From assembly GCF_001544275.1 (NCBI RefSeq), contig NZ_BCQE01000009.1:62001-126000 (forward strand): a stretch of 64,000 bases of DNA. Reading direction: 5' to 3'. Source of the stretch: Enterococcus gallinarum NBRC 100675 (GTDB taxonomy: Bacteria > Bacillota > Bacilli > Lactobacillales > Enterococcaceae). Both the position numbers and the translations under genes were made by a program. The notes beneath the pieces were generated by a model. It did not search any database. It was not told where the DNA came from and saw nothing but the letters and a program-made list of their open reading frames with translations. The first letter of the stretch is position 1; each line of letters begins with the position of its first letter. Positions 26,701-34,725 of the stretch are shown in pieces.

Positions 26701-29700
26701 TCACTATTGCTGTCACATTCAAACTTTCTTCTGGAGCCACTTGATCTGGAGAGATAATGATTCGATAATTGCCTTCTCCATCGGCGGTACCAGTGCCAAC
26801 GACTTCTCCTTGCGCATTGGTGATCTCAATCGTTGCATCAGCGGTTGTTTTGCCGACAACTGGATACCCATCAGTCTCATTGCCGCTGATTGTGGCAGTC
26901 GGTGCTGAAACAGTCAAACCGTTAGCAGTGACACTGATTGGAATACTTGGATCTTTTCCAGCCACTTCTGCTACCACCGTGACTGTATCGCCTTCGGAAA
27001 TTTCCGGTACATCCGCCGTCCAATTTCCTTGACTATCTGCGACGACTGACACTGGATCTTCCCCATTCACCGTCACTGTGACCGTTGCATCTGGCTCAGC
27101 AGTTCCACTAATAGCTGTATCCCCTGCCGTCACTAGCTCGATCGTTGGTGTCTCCGTTTGATTTTCACGATTATCTGCCGGCACAACTACTGTAGCCGAA
27201 GCACTGCGATAATCTTTCCCACCAGCAGAGACGACTGCTGTGACATTCAAGTTCTCTTCTGGTGTGACTTGATCTGGCGCGATCTCAATACGGTAATTGC
27301 CATCGTCATCTGCAGTACCGCTACCCACGATCTCTCCTTGGGCGTTGGTGATTTCGATCGCTGCATTAGCTACTGCTGTACCAACCACTGGGTACCCATC
27401 GGTTTCGTTCCCACTAATTGATGCAGTCGGTGTTGCGACCGTCAAACCACTAACACTTACTGTCACTGGTGCGCTTGGGTCTTTGTCGTCAGCTGTAGCT
27501 ACGACGGTCACTGTATCTCCCTCTGACAATTCCGGTACGTTCGCTGTCCAATTGCCTTCTTCATTGGCATTAACTGTTACTGGCTCTTCGCCACTCACAT
27601 TGACAGTGACTGTTGCTCCAGGTTCTGCTGTCCCGTTGACCACTGTATCTCCTGCTTTAACTGGATCGACAGTCGGTGTTTCTGTAAGAACCGTTGCGGG
27701 AACAATGATTGGTGTATTGCCGCTGCGGTAGTCTTTGCCTCCGGCAGTTACGACCGCTGCCACATTCAGATCCTCTTCTGGTGACACACGATCCGGTGCA
27801 ATCACGATGCGATAGTTACCATTCCCATCAGCAGTGCCACTACCTACGATTTCTCCTTGCGCATTGGTAATCTCGATCGCAGCGTCAGCCACAGATTTAC
27901 CCGTAACCGGATAACCGTCCAACGTGTTGCCACTAATAGAGGCTGTTGGTGCATTGACGGTCAATCCATTGACCGTGACGCTCACTGGTATACTTGGTTC
28001 TTTGCCGTCAGCAGCAGCTACCACAGTCACTGTTTCACCTTCAGAAACTTCCGGTACATTCGCAGTCCAATCACCTTGGTCATTCGCAACGACTGTTACT
28101 GGCTCTTCTCCGTCCACAGCCACTGTGACGCTTGCCCCTGGTTCTGCTGTACCGTTGATTGCTGTATCTCCTGCTGCTATCGTATCAATGGTTGGGATTT
28201 CTGTTTGACTGGCTGCTGGAACCGTCACTGGTGTATTGGCACTCCGATACTCTTGGCCTCCGGCAGTCACGATTGCTGCCACATTCAAGTTTTCTTCAGG
28301 TGTCACTTGATCTGGGGCAATCACGATCCGGTAATTGCCATCACCGTCGGCAGTACCACTACCTACGACTTCTCCTTGGGCATTGGTGATTTCAATGTCT
28401 GCATTCGCAGTTGTTCGACCAGCTACAGGATAACCATCTCTTTGGTTACCAGTAATTGATGCAGTTGGTGCAGAAACACTTATTCCGTTGACGATGACAC
28501 TAACGGGTGTACTTGGCTCTTTATCACCAGCAGTAGCTACCACAGTCACTGTTTCGCCTTCAGAAACTTCCGGTACATTCGCAGTCCAATTACCTTGGTC
28601 ATCCGCAACGACCGTCACTGGCTCTTCTCCGCTGACAGTTACCACTACATTGGCATTCGGTTCAGCTGTACCGCTGATCGTTTGATCCCCGGCATTCACT
28701 GGATCGATCGACGGCGTTTCCGTTTGGTTTTCTTGAGTATCGGCTGGCACAACAACCGGTGTTGCTCCACTACGATAGTCTTGCCCTCCGGCAGTCACAA
28801 TTGCTGTAACATTCAAGTTTTCTTCTGGGGCAACTTGATCTGGCGCAACCACAATCCGATAGTTGCCCTCCCCATCTGCGGTTCCGCTGCCGACAACAAC
28901 TCCCTGAGCGTTCGTGATCTCGATGACAGCATTAGCAACCGTTTTTCCGATCACTGGATAGCCATCTGTTTCATTGCCGCTAATCGTGGCAGTCGGTGCT
29001 GCAACCGTCAAACCGCTAACGCTCACACTGACTGGCGAACTTGGTGCCTTTCCGTTAGCTGTGGCTATGACTGTGACCGTTTCTCCTTCAGTCACTTCTG
29101 ACACATCAACCGTCCAACTTCCTTGATCATCTGCAACTGCTGTGACTGGTTCTTCCCCACTTACCGAAACCGACACGGCTGCTCCAGGTTCCGTTGTTCC
29201 GTTGATCGTAGTATCGCCAGCCGTTACTGGGTCAATCGTCGGCGCTGTTGTTTGTTCCGCTGTATCATCGATTGGAACAGTGATTGCTGTTTCTGGACTA
29301 CTGTAGTCTTGACCACCAGCCGTCACAATTGCTTTGACATTCAAGTTTTCTTCTGGGGCGACTCGATCGGGGGCAATTACGATGCGATAGTTGCCATCGC
29401 TGTCAGTCGTTCCACTGCCGACAACGTCTCCTTGAGCGTTCGTGATCTCAATCGCTGCATTCGGCGTTGCTTTCCCAATGACCGGATAGCCATCTGTTTC
29501 ATTGCCACTAATGGAGGCTGTAGGTGCTGCAACGGTCAAACCTGCGACGCTCACTGTCACTGGCTCGCTTGGATCTTTGCCATCTGCTTCTGCCACAACG
29601 GTCACTGTTTCCCCTTGAGAGACTTCTGGTACCTCGGCTGTCCAGTTGCCTTGGTCATCCGCCACTGCTGTGACTGGCTGTTCATTTCCGATAGTCACTG

Positions 29701-30970
29701 TTACCGTTGAACCTGGTTCTGCTGTTCCGCTGATAGTGGTATCACCAGCCGCAACAGGATCGATTGTTGGTGTTTCCGTTTGTTCTGCTGCAGGTTCTGC
29801 TGCTAACCAGATGGAATTATTGCCATCCTCATCTGTAAATAAATCAAGTGTGAGTAGATTAGATTGAGAAAAAGTACCTGCAAATCGAGCTTCGTATGGA
29901 TTCGACGGATTCGTCACACCATTTGCAATCAGCTCTGAAGTCGTTGGTGTCGTCACGGTCGTTGGCATCACAACTGTCGTTTGACCTAAAACAGATGCCG
30001 ATGCGATTTGATCAGCAAGATCTGTCGTTCCATTCAACACAGCTTGTGCAGCATCGACGGTAACATTCAGAGTGGCTTTAGCTGTGTTGACTGTTTCTTG
30101 GACAAGTGTATTAACGCCATTGATCAATGAGCCAATCCCAGGAATGTTACTTGCTCCGTCTAAGATGCTCACTTGGATTTGCGCCTGTTTCAAGTTCTCC
30201 AAAATGGATTGGATGCGTTGGTTGACCACAATAAATAAGCCGTCATCCACATTGGCAATCAAGGCACGTTCATTATCTGTCAATCCAGCAGGCACTTCAA
30301 AATCGGCTTGTCCAAATTGTCCTAACTGATTCAATAAATCCAATTGTTCATAGATGTCATCTAAATTAACGGATATGACTCGACTAATGTCGACAATAGA
30401 GGCTGCTGTATACAAAGGATTCGGTAAACCGGCAATCGTTCTAGGAATTTCTAAGGCATCTGCCAAATTCTGATTCACAAGAGCATCCACTGTGCCCACT
30501 AATGTGTCAACAGCAGGTGTAAGCGTTCCAATCAGTGTTTGGATAGCGGCAATATCACCAAGTTGCAGAGTGATATTTGTTGATACCCGGGCATTGCCAT
30601 TTGGTTGTACAAAGCCAGTCAGCCCTTTTGGCACACCAACGATTGCTACTTTATCACCGTTTAAGACGTCAAGCGTCACCGCATTCGATCCGCTGATGGT
30701 AAAGTTGACTGGGTTGGTATCTCCAGGATTTGAATATGGCGCTGCAGCACTTGTTCCAGAATCATTTGATGCTTGGACATTACTAAAAATCTCAGCAGAA
30801 ACTAATGATGCTTCTGCGGTCTTTGGTGCCCACAACAATGTAGTGGGAACAGCCACAGAACTCGTCAGTAACATCCCGCTGACCGTTAAATTCGCTAGTA
30901 GCGATTTTTTGTTTATTGCGCGTCTTTTTCTCCTTGAATTCATTATTTTTTTATAGTCGTTGCCCTTCAT
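23798..30970 (-). CDS. Giant LPXTG-anchored surface protein with eleven Ig-like tandem repeats
   Basis: A 2390-residue wall protein. The signal peptide region is residues 1-54 (RRKRRAINKK, hydrophobic core, TAEAS). Residues ~55-390 are a unique adhesin-like domain rich in hydrophobic helices (LIGTLTPAVDTLVGTVDALV) plus a beta part. Residues ~396-2325 are eleven units of 172-177 residues, each made of two bacterial Ig-like modules: one with SGTAEPGSTVTV...GNWTADVPEVSEGDTV, one with PTASISGN..DGYPV...NAQGDVVGTGT. A Gly/Asn spacer (GGGNTGGGN) precedes LPQTG, a membrane helix and RKKKNQ, the sortase A signal. The protein is probably a stalk that displays the N-terminal domain far from the wall. 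AGGAGG lies 7 bases before the ATG. It is monocistronic. Confidence 0.95.
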   Translation of the reverse strand: MKGNDYKKIMNSRRKRRAINKKSLLANLTVSGMLLTSSVAVPTTLLWAPKTAEASLVSAEIFSNVQASNDSGTSAAAPYSNPGDTNPVNFTISGSNAVTLDVLNGDKVAIVGVPKGLTGFVQPNGNARVSTNITLQLGDIAAIQTLIGTLTPAVDTLVGTVDALVNQNLADALEIPRTIAGLPNPLYTAASIVDISRVISVNLDDIYEQLDLLNQLGQFGQADFEVPAGLTDNERALIANVDDGLFIVVNQRIQSILENLKQAQIQVSILDGASNIPGIGSLINGVNTLVQETVNTAKATLNVTVDAAQAVLNGTTDLADQIASASVLGQTTVVMPTTVTTPTTSELIANGVTNPSNPYEARFAGTFSQSNLLTLDLFTDEDGNNSIWLAAEPAAEQTETPTIDPVAAGDTTISGTAEPGSTVTVTIGNEQPVTAVADDQGNWTAEVPEVSQGETVTVVAEADGKDPSEPVTVSVAGLTVAAPTASISGNETDGYPVIGKATPNAAIEITNAQGDVVGSGTTDSDGNYRIVIAPDRVAPEENLNVKAIVTAGGQDYSSPETAITVPIDDTAEQTTAPTIDPVTAGDTTINGTTEPGAAVSVSVSGEEPVTAVADDQGSWTVDVSEVTEGETVTVIATANGKAPSSPVSVSVSGLTVAAPTATISGNETDGYPVIGKTVANAVIEITNAQGVVVGSGTADGEGNYRIVVAPDQVAPEENLNVTAIVTAGGQDYRSGATPVVVPADTQENQTETPSIDPVNAGDQTISGTAEPNANVVVTVSGEEPVTVVADDQGNWTANVPEVSEGETVTVVATAGDKEPSTPVSVIVNGISVSAPTASITGNQRDGYPVAGRTTANADIEITNAQGEVVGSGTADGDGNYRIVIAPDQVTPEENLNVAAIVTAGGQEYRSANTPVTVPAASQTEIPTIDTIAAGDTAINGTAEPGASVTVAVDGEEPVTVVANDQGDWTANVPEVSEGETVTVVAAADGKEPSIPVSVTVNGLTVNAPTASISGNTLDGYPVTGKSVADAAIEITNAQGEIVGSGTADGNGNYRIVIAPDRVSPEEDLNVAAVVTAGGKDYRSGNTPIIVPATVLTETPTVDPVKAGDTVVNGTAEPGATVTVNVSGEEPVTVNANEEGNWTANVPELSEGDTVTVVATADDKDPSAPVTVSVSGLTVATPTASISGNETDGYPVVGTAVANAAIEITNAQGEIVGSGTADDDGNYRIEIAPDQVTPEENLNVTAVVSAGGKDYRSASATVVVPADNRENQTETPTIELVTAGDTAISGTAEPDATVTVTVNGEDPVSVVADSQGNWTADVPEISEGDTVTVVAEVAGKDPSIPISVTANGLTVSAPTATISGNETDGYPVVGKTTADATIEITNAQGEVVGTGTADGEGNYRIIISPDQVAPEESLNVTAIVTAGGKDYRSGATTVVVPADNRENQTATPTIDPVSAGDKTISGTAEPGSTVTITVTGETPITVEADDQGNWTTDVPEVSEGDTVTVVAETDGKDPSAPISVTVGGITVAAPTASISGNEIDGYPVTGKAAANTTIEITNAQGDVVATGTTDGDGNYRIVIAPDQVAPEESLKVTAVVTAGGKDYRSGATPITVPLANQTTTPTIDPVTAGDETISGTAEPGSTVTITNGDKDPVVVEADDQGDWTADIPEVSEGDTITVVAETDGKDPSAPITVTVDGLNVAAPTASISGNELAGYPVVGKAAANATIEITNAEGDVVGTGTTDGDGNYRIVIAPDQVDPEENLNVAAIVTAGGKDYRSANTPITVPEDNQTGIPTIDPVTAGDETVSGTAEPGSTVTITNGDKDPVVVEADDQGNWTADIPEVSEGDTITVVAETDGKDPSAPITVTVDGLTVTAPTASISGNELDGYPVVGKAAPDATVEITNAQGDVVGTGTTDGEGNYRIVIAPDQVAPEETLNVAAIVTAGGKDYRSGNTLITVPKENQTTSPTVDPVTAGDDTITGTAEPGSTVTITNGDKDPVVVEADEEGNWTAEVPEVSEGDTITVVAETDGKDPSAPITVTVDGLTVDAPTAAISGNQTDGYPVVGETVANAVIEITNEQGEVVGTGTADEEGNYRIVIAPDQVDPEENLNVAAIVTAGGKEYRSGNTPITVPMEKTATPLIDPAIAGDETVSGTAEPGSSVILTINEAALVMARILGGMNTTRAFAAPVELRADEAGNWRINVAELSEGDVLTATAQTDGKYVSDPMSIVVSPVTVAAPTATISGNESSGYTVTGKADPNVTIEITNAQGEVVGTGTTDSEGNYRIVVAANRVEPKDNLYVVASVVAGGKEYRSAAATVTVPVAGVGGGNTGGGNTGGGNNINSNNSGGKYLPQTGSESTWFASMIGAALVAIGGLGFFKSRKKKNQ
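24000..29790 (-). repeat. Eleven ~520-bp tandem repeats within the surface-protein gene
   Basis: The conserved 'DPVTAGD' codons recur near 29752, 29222, 28693, 28175, 27655, 27128, 26597, 26080, 25564, 25042 and 24527, a period of 515-531 bp. The eighth, ninth and tenth units are the most alike (shared NGDKDPVVVEAD), which points to recent duplication or gene conversion near the wall-proximal end. Confidence 0.93.
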
Positions 30971-31606
30971 TCTTACTCCTCCTATTCAAATAAATAAAAC
31001 CAACAAAAGTGACCAACCAACTTTGGCATTCGTCTTTTGATGTTCGCTATGATCACATATCCGGAGAAAGAGATCACTAACAAAAAACGTTTGCAAAATA
31101 AAAAAACACTCATTCAAATACTCGAAAAAAACCTCAATTACATTTTTCAACATACCAGAACGATTTCCGTGCTTTTTTGTGATTAAATAACTAAAATATT
31201 CAGTTATTTAAGCAAATTCTAGCATTTTTATTTTTATACAACAAATTATTAAGACCATGAATAATTAAAAAAACATTCTATTAGAAATAAAATAACAAAA
31301 ACCTTTTATTTTTATCGCTATCATTAATTATTTATTACCTGTGTTCCTCTTTTCGCAAAAAAATCATTAAAAAGAGATTTTTTTGATTTTACTCCTTTTT
31401 ATTAACAAAAATTAGAAACTTTTTAATGTTCTCAGAATGCGCTTCCATCTTTTCTTCTAATATTTATTTTGTAAAAAAGTGAAATCAGAATTATTTTCTG
31501 AACAGTATTCTGTTTTTTTAAAATCTTTTAAAAAAAACAGAAAAAATCTCCTTAAAAAGGCGATTTCCACCGCTTTCTCCTTTTTAAAAACAATTTTCAA
31601 ACAAAT
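30971..31606. other. Very AT-rich 636-base upstream region of the giant gene
   Basis: No open frame of note. It is visibly far richer in A/T than its neighbours, with many A- and T-tracts. An AT-only hairpin (CTGTTTTTTTAAAA, 31510-31523, with its complement to 31540) and a CAGAAT/ATTCTG pair lie at 31486-31512. A weak cre-like sequence is at about 31081-31098. This could be a long leader or a silenced/curved promoter region. Confidence 0.5.
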
Positions 31607-31642
31607 AAGCCACCAGAAATCGTGAGTGATTTCTGGTGGCTT
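31607..31642 (-). terminator. Terminator of the GntR gene
   Basis: Perfect 15-bp stem AAGCCACCAGAAATC / GATTTCTGGTGGCTT with a 6-base loop; on the minus strand it is followed by ATTTGTTTG. Confidence 0.85.
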
Positions 31643-31671
31643 AGATCATTGTATGAGCTACTTCTAAAGGA

Positions 31672-32403
31672 TCAATCTTGTAATTTCTTATGCATAAACA
31701 ACGTTGCTTCTCGATAGTCATAAAAGATTTTTGAGAAGGCCATCAAGTCCCCTTCTCGCAGGTAACTGTCGTCTCGAACGACCAAACTAGGGCTCCCTGC
31801 GTTCATACCAAAAAAGGCCGCTTGTTTAGCAGTTAGTAATTCACAGCGGATAAATTTGTCGATGAAACTGACGGTCAGTTCCTTTTCTTGTGCAAAGTAT
31901 TCAAACATGGAACCATAGATAGCCGACTCTGGAATCTGACCAACGATATCTGCCAGATAATAGGACTTCTCAATCAAATAAGGCTGATCATCCAGTGTGC
32001 GAAATCGTTCGACTTCTATAAAAAGCTGATCCTCAGAAAATCGCTGGTGGCTTGGCGAAAAGTCGATCTCCGCGTACGAGACCAAACGCTGCGTTGCTTG
32101 AACGGTTTGAATCAGTTTTCCTTCTCTAGCAAGATCTTCGGTAAACCCAAGATCACTTTGGACTGCTTTTTGCTCTTGCGTCAATTGATCGTGGACATAG
32201 GAGCCTCTCCCTTGAACTTGATAAATATAGCCGCGTTTACTCAATCTGCTTAGTGCTTGCCTTAAGGAATACCGAGAGACTTGATAGTGTTCCATCAATT
32301 CCTTCTCACTAGGTAACTTTCCGTTGCGATCAGCTAAATTCTTTTTTTCGATTCGGTCAATTAAATCTGCCGCTAATAAATCGATCGTCCATTGTTTTGT
32401 CAT
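31672..32403 (-). CDS. GntR-family regulator with UTRA domain (TreR/HutC type)
   Basis: A 243-residue repressor. A winged helix is at residues ~8-72 (KLPSEKELMEHYQVSRYSLR, then RGYIYQVQGRGSYV) and a UTRA effector domain at ~90-235 (LFIEVERFRTLDDQPYLIEK, ending LMAFSKIFYDYR). The UTRA domain normally binds a phosphorylated sugar. It lies downstream of the EIIC gene, separated from it by a terminator, so it has its own promoter. The perfect palindrome in front of the EIIC operon (34439-34456) is its best candidate operator. Confidence 0.9.
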   Translation of the reverse strand: MTKQWTIDLLAADLIDRIEKKNLADRNGKLPSEKELMEHYQVSRYSLRQALSRLSKRGYIYQVQGRGSYVHDQLTQEQKAVQSDLGFTEDLAREGKLIQTVQATQRLVSYAEIDFSPSHQRFSEDQLFIEVERFRTLDDQPYLIEKSYYLADIVGQIPESAIYGSMFEYFAQEKELTVSFIDKFIRCELLTAKQAAFFGMNAGSPSLVVRDDSYLREGDLMAFSKIFYDYREATLFMHKKLQD

Positions 32404-32500
32404 TACACTTCTCCCCCAAATGTTGTACTATTCCTATTTTACCGCAAAAGCCACTGCCTGAGTGGGAATCTTTTTTTTATCTCATGATGACAAAAGAAAA

Positions 32501-32525
32501 CCCAGCTAAACATGCCTTAGCTGGG
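32501..32525 (-). terminator. Terminator of the EIIC operon
   Basis: Stem CCCAGCTAA / TTAGCTGGG (32501-32509 with 32517-32525), followed on the minus strand by TTTTCTTTT. Confidence 0.88.
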
Positions 32526-32553
32526 GTCTGTTCATTCAATCTTGCACTTTCAG

Positions 32554-33900
32554 TCAAGCTTTTTCTTGTTCTTGTGCAAAAAGTTTGCCATCATACATTT
32601 TGATGAATGGGAACCAAATAAGAAAGGCGACCAAAGCGCAAATTAATGCCAGTACAAAGGCACGCCAATCGCCACCTGAACCAATAAATCCTGAAAGACC
32701 AATTGGGGTTGGCCAAGCGACTTGGGCGATCGGTGGATTGACAAACCCTAAATTGATTGCAAAATATGCCACCGACATAGAGGCCATTGGTGCCAAAAAG
32801 AAAGGAATTGCCGTATATGGGTTATAAACAACTGGCATCCCAAACAAAATTGGTTCATTAATGTTAAAGAATGATGGGACGATCGCGGCTTTACCTAATG
32901 CACTTAGTTGTGCCGATTTAGCAAAGAACGCGATGAAGATAACCATGCCCAGTGTTGCTCCTGAACCGCCAATGGTCACGAAACTATTATTGAATTCACC
33001 GGCAAAAGCAATGTTTGCACCGCTTTGGTTTTCAACCATGTTGGAAAGAACGATGGGCGTCAAGAATGAGGTCACGATCGTTGCTCCGTGGATCCCGACG
33101 ATCCACAATGCATGCATCAAGAAATAGATGACTAACAATCCAACCCACGTACTCGTCAATTGCGAAACAAAACTAAAGGGAATCGCAATGACTTTGAAGA
33201 TATCGGTCCCTAAAGCTACTAAAGCACCGTTGATCACGATCACAAATAAAGCAATCAACGCAGTCGGAATCAATGCAGTAAATGAACTTGAAACACCAGT
33301 TGGTACAGTATCAGGCATTTTGATGTAGATATTTCTCTTGACACAAAACGCGTAAATCTTCACTGCAATAATAGCCATAATAATCGCAGTAAAAATACCA
33401 GTCGTTCCTAAGCGTGTCACACCGCCCGCCATTTCCCAACCATCAATGATTTTTTGATCATCGGAAATGATGGTCACAAGAGTCGCTACTCCGCCTTCAA
33501 ATACTAATTGAGGTAGACACATGAAGAATGCCATCATTGACAACAAGGCCCCATTTACAGGACTTAACGAAATTTTTTCTTCTTGCGCTTGGATCTTGGT
33601 ATATTCATAACCAAAAACAATACAGAAATATAAGGCCAAGATCCCCATTGTTGCAGTATTTCCTAGCATATACAAACTTTGTATCTTATCAAAAGAAGCC
33701 GCCCAAATCGATGCCAAAGCTGGGAAACTTTGAGGTAAGACACTAATAATCAGGAACATTGAACCAACGATCGTAAACGGAATCGAAGCCATCCCGGCCG
33801 CCATCACCCCACGGACGATTCGAAATTGCGAGATTCGCCCCATTGGTCCCATTAAGTACTTATCCAGAAAGGTAAACATTTTACTATTTTCTGTGTTCAT
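32554..33900 (-). CDS. PTS cellobiose-family EIIC (orphan)
   Basis: A 448-residue membrane EIIC of the CelB family, with ~10 helices and the conserved NINEPILFGMPVVYNPYTA motif at the substrate site. No EIIA, EIIB or glycosidase is in this operon, so it must borrow EIIA/B partners, perhaps the same ones as the EIIC at 10252-11598. Its start overlaps the preceding small membrane-protein gene by 17 bases. Regulation is probably by the adjacent GntR/UTRA protein plus CcpA. Confidence 0.92.
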   Translation of the reverse strand: MNTENSKMFTFLDKYLMGPMGRISQFRIVRGVMAAGMASIPFTIVGSMFLIISVLPQSFPALASIWAASFDKIQSLYMLGNTATMGILALYFCIVFGYEYTKIQAQEEKISLSPVNGALLSMMAFFMCLPQLVFEGGVATLVTIISDDQKIIDGWEMAGGVTRLGTTGIFTAIIMAIIAVKIYAFCVKRNIYIKMPDTVPTGVSSSFTALIPTALIALFVIVINGALVALGTDIFKVIAIPFSFVSQLTSTWVGLLVIYFLMHALWIVGIHGATIVTSFLTPIVLSNMVENQSGANIAFAGEFNNSFVTIGGSGATLGMVIFIAFFAKSAQLSALGKAAIVPSFFNINEPILFGMPVVYNPYTAIPFFLAPMASMSVAYFAINLGFVNPPIAQVAWPTPIGLSGFIGSGGDWRAFVLALICALVAFLIWFPFIKMYDGKLFAQEQEKA

Positions 33901-34390
33901 TTATTTTTCCTCCTTTATTCTCAAATACCCGCAGATAGTTCAAGTAACTATCCCGATCTTTTTCGATCAACCATGCTTTTCGTTCCATATATAAACAACA
34001 AATCAATCCCAGAGTCAGGCTAACCAGTAAACTCGGTCTGGCCGCAAGGTTCAAAAATGGAAAAAATCGGGCTTGCCACCCTAGCAGGATAAAAAGGATA
34101 CCAGTAGTGTTGACCCCTGTTTGAATCCAATAACCAACTTTAGTCAAGTGCAATCGATTTGATGTCTGCCAATATTTTTGTGTCTGCTCAAAGATGATGG
34201 CGCCATCAACCAAAAGCAAGAACACCGGTACCAAACCCATCACTGTCCAATTTGCCAGACTAAGCAACGCCCAATAAAGATTGATAAAGAAAAAAATTGC
34301 TGTCATATAGCGAAAAATCAGATAGCGGTTAAATCGCATATTTTTTTGTGCGTACGCATTGGCACCGGACGAATGATTTTGTCCTCTCAT
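33884..34390 (-). CDS. Small four-helix membrane protein upstream of EIIC
   Basis: A 168-residue integral membrane protein of unknown function with about four hydrophobic helices (FFFINLYWALLSLA, MGLVPVFLLLVDGAIIF, TTGILFILLGW, LLVSLTLGLICCLYM) and a charged, polar C-terminus (ENKGGKINEHRK). The ATG at 34390 lies just after a GAGGAG (12 bases away); the longer in-frame version to 34474 would cover the promoter and operator and is rejected. It overlaps the EIIC gene by 17 bases, so the two are translated together. It may help EIIC assembly or control; that is inference. Confidence 0.65.
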   Translation of the reverse strand: MRGQNHSSGANAYAQKNMRFNRYLIFRYMTAIFFFINLYWALLSLANWTVMGLVPVFLLLVDGAIIFEQTQKYWQTSNRLHLTKVGYWIQTGVNTTGILFILLGWQARFFPFLNLAARPSLLVSLTLGLICCLYMERKAWLIEKDRDSYLNYLRVFENKGGKINEHRK

Positions 34391-34438
34391 AGTTATGATC
34401 CACTCCTCTCTCATCATTTTTATCGCGAATAATAACCA

Positions 34439-34456
34439 AACTTGTTCGAACAAGTT
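34439..34456. promoter_or_regulatory. Perfect 18-bp palindromic operator
   Basis: AACTTGTTCGAACAAGTT, fully symmetric. It begins one base after the -10 of the minus-strand promoter and so covers the transcription start, an ideal repressor site. The UTRA-GntR protein at 31672-32403 is the likely ligand. Confidence 0.75.
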
Positions 34457-34457
34457 A

Positions 34458-34485
34458 ATTTTAGCATAAATCAAAAATCATGCAA
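34458..34485 (-). promoter_or_regulatory. Promoter of the small membrane protein-EIIC operon
   Basis: On the minus strand: TTGCAT (34485-34480), 16-base spacer, TAAAAT (34463-34458). Its -35 overlaps a cre and its start site overlaps the palindrome. Confidence 0.7.
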
Positions 34486-34494
34486 GCGATTACT
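34481..34494. promoter_or_regulatory. cre site overlapping the -35
   Basis: TGCAAGCGATTACT matches TGNAANCGNNNNCA except for the last base. Overlap with the -35 predicts CcpA repression. Confidence 0.6.
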
Positions 34495-34725
34495 TTTTGA
34501 TGTTTGGTTGTAAAAAATAAACTCCTGAAGAAAATCGGCTATTTTCGTACAACTTTTTAACGACTATTCAGGTATCTTCCAACAAAGTTTTGCTCTTGTG
34601 AAAACGGGGATTTTATGTTAAAAATGAATAAAAGGGATGTCTATCCAACATGATGTTCGCTTTTTAAGAAATAAAAAAGGTTTTAGGTGTAAAATACTTA
34701 CTTTAAAAGGAGAAAGACGAAAATT

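Noticed and set aside
24000-29790. The ~520-bp periodic DNA considered as a satellite or mobile repeat
   Set aside because: The period is in frame and encodes Ig-like modules within one intact LPXTG gene.
23823-30956. Many long plus-strand frames opposite the giant surface gene
   Set aside because: They repeat with the same ~520-bp period as the coding strand and are shadows of its repetitive codons.
34500-34725. Possible purine riboswitch before the deaminase gene
   Set aside because: The conserved purine-riboswitch core and its paired loops were not found; only short, weak hairpins are present.
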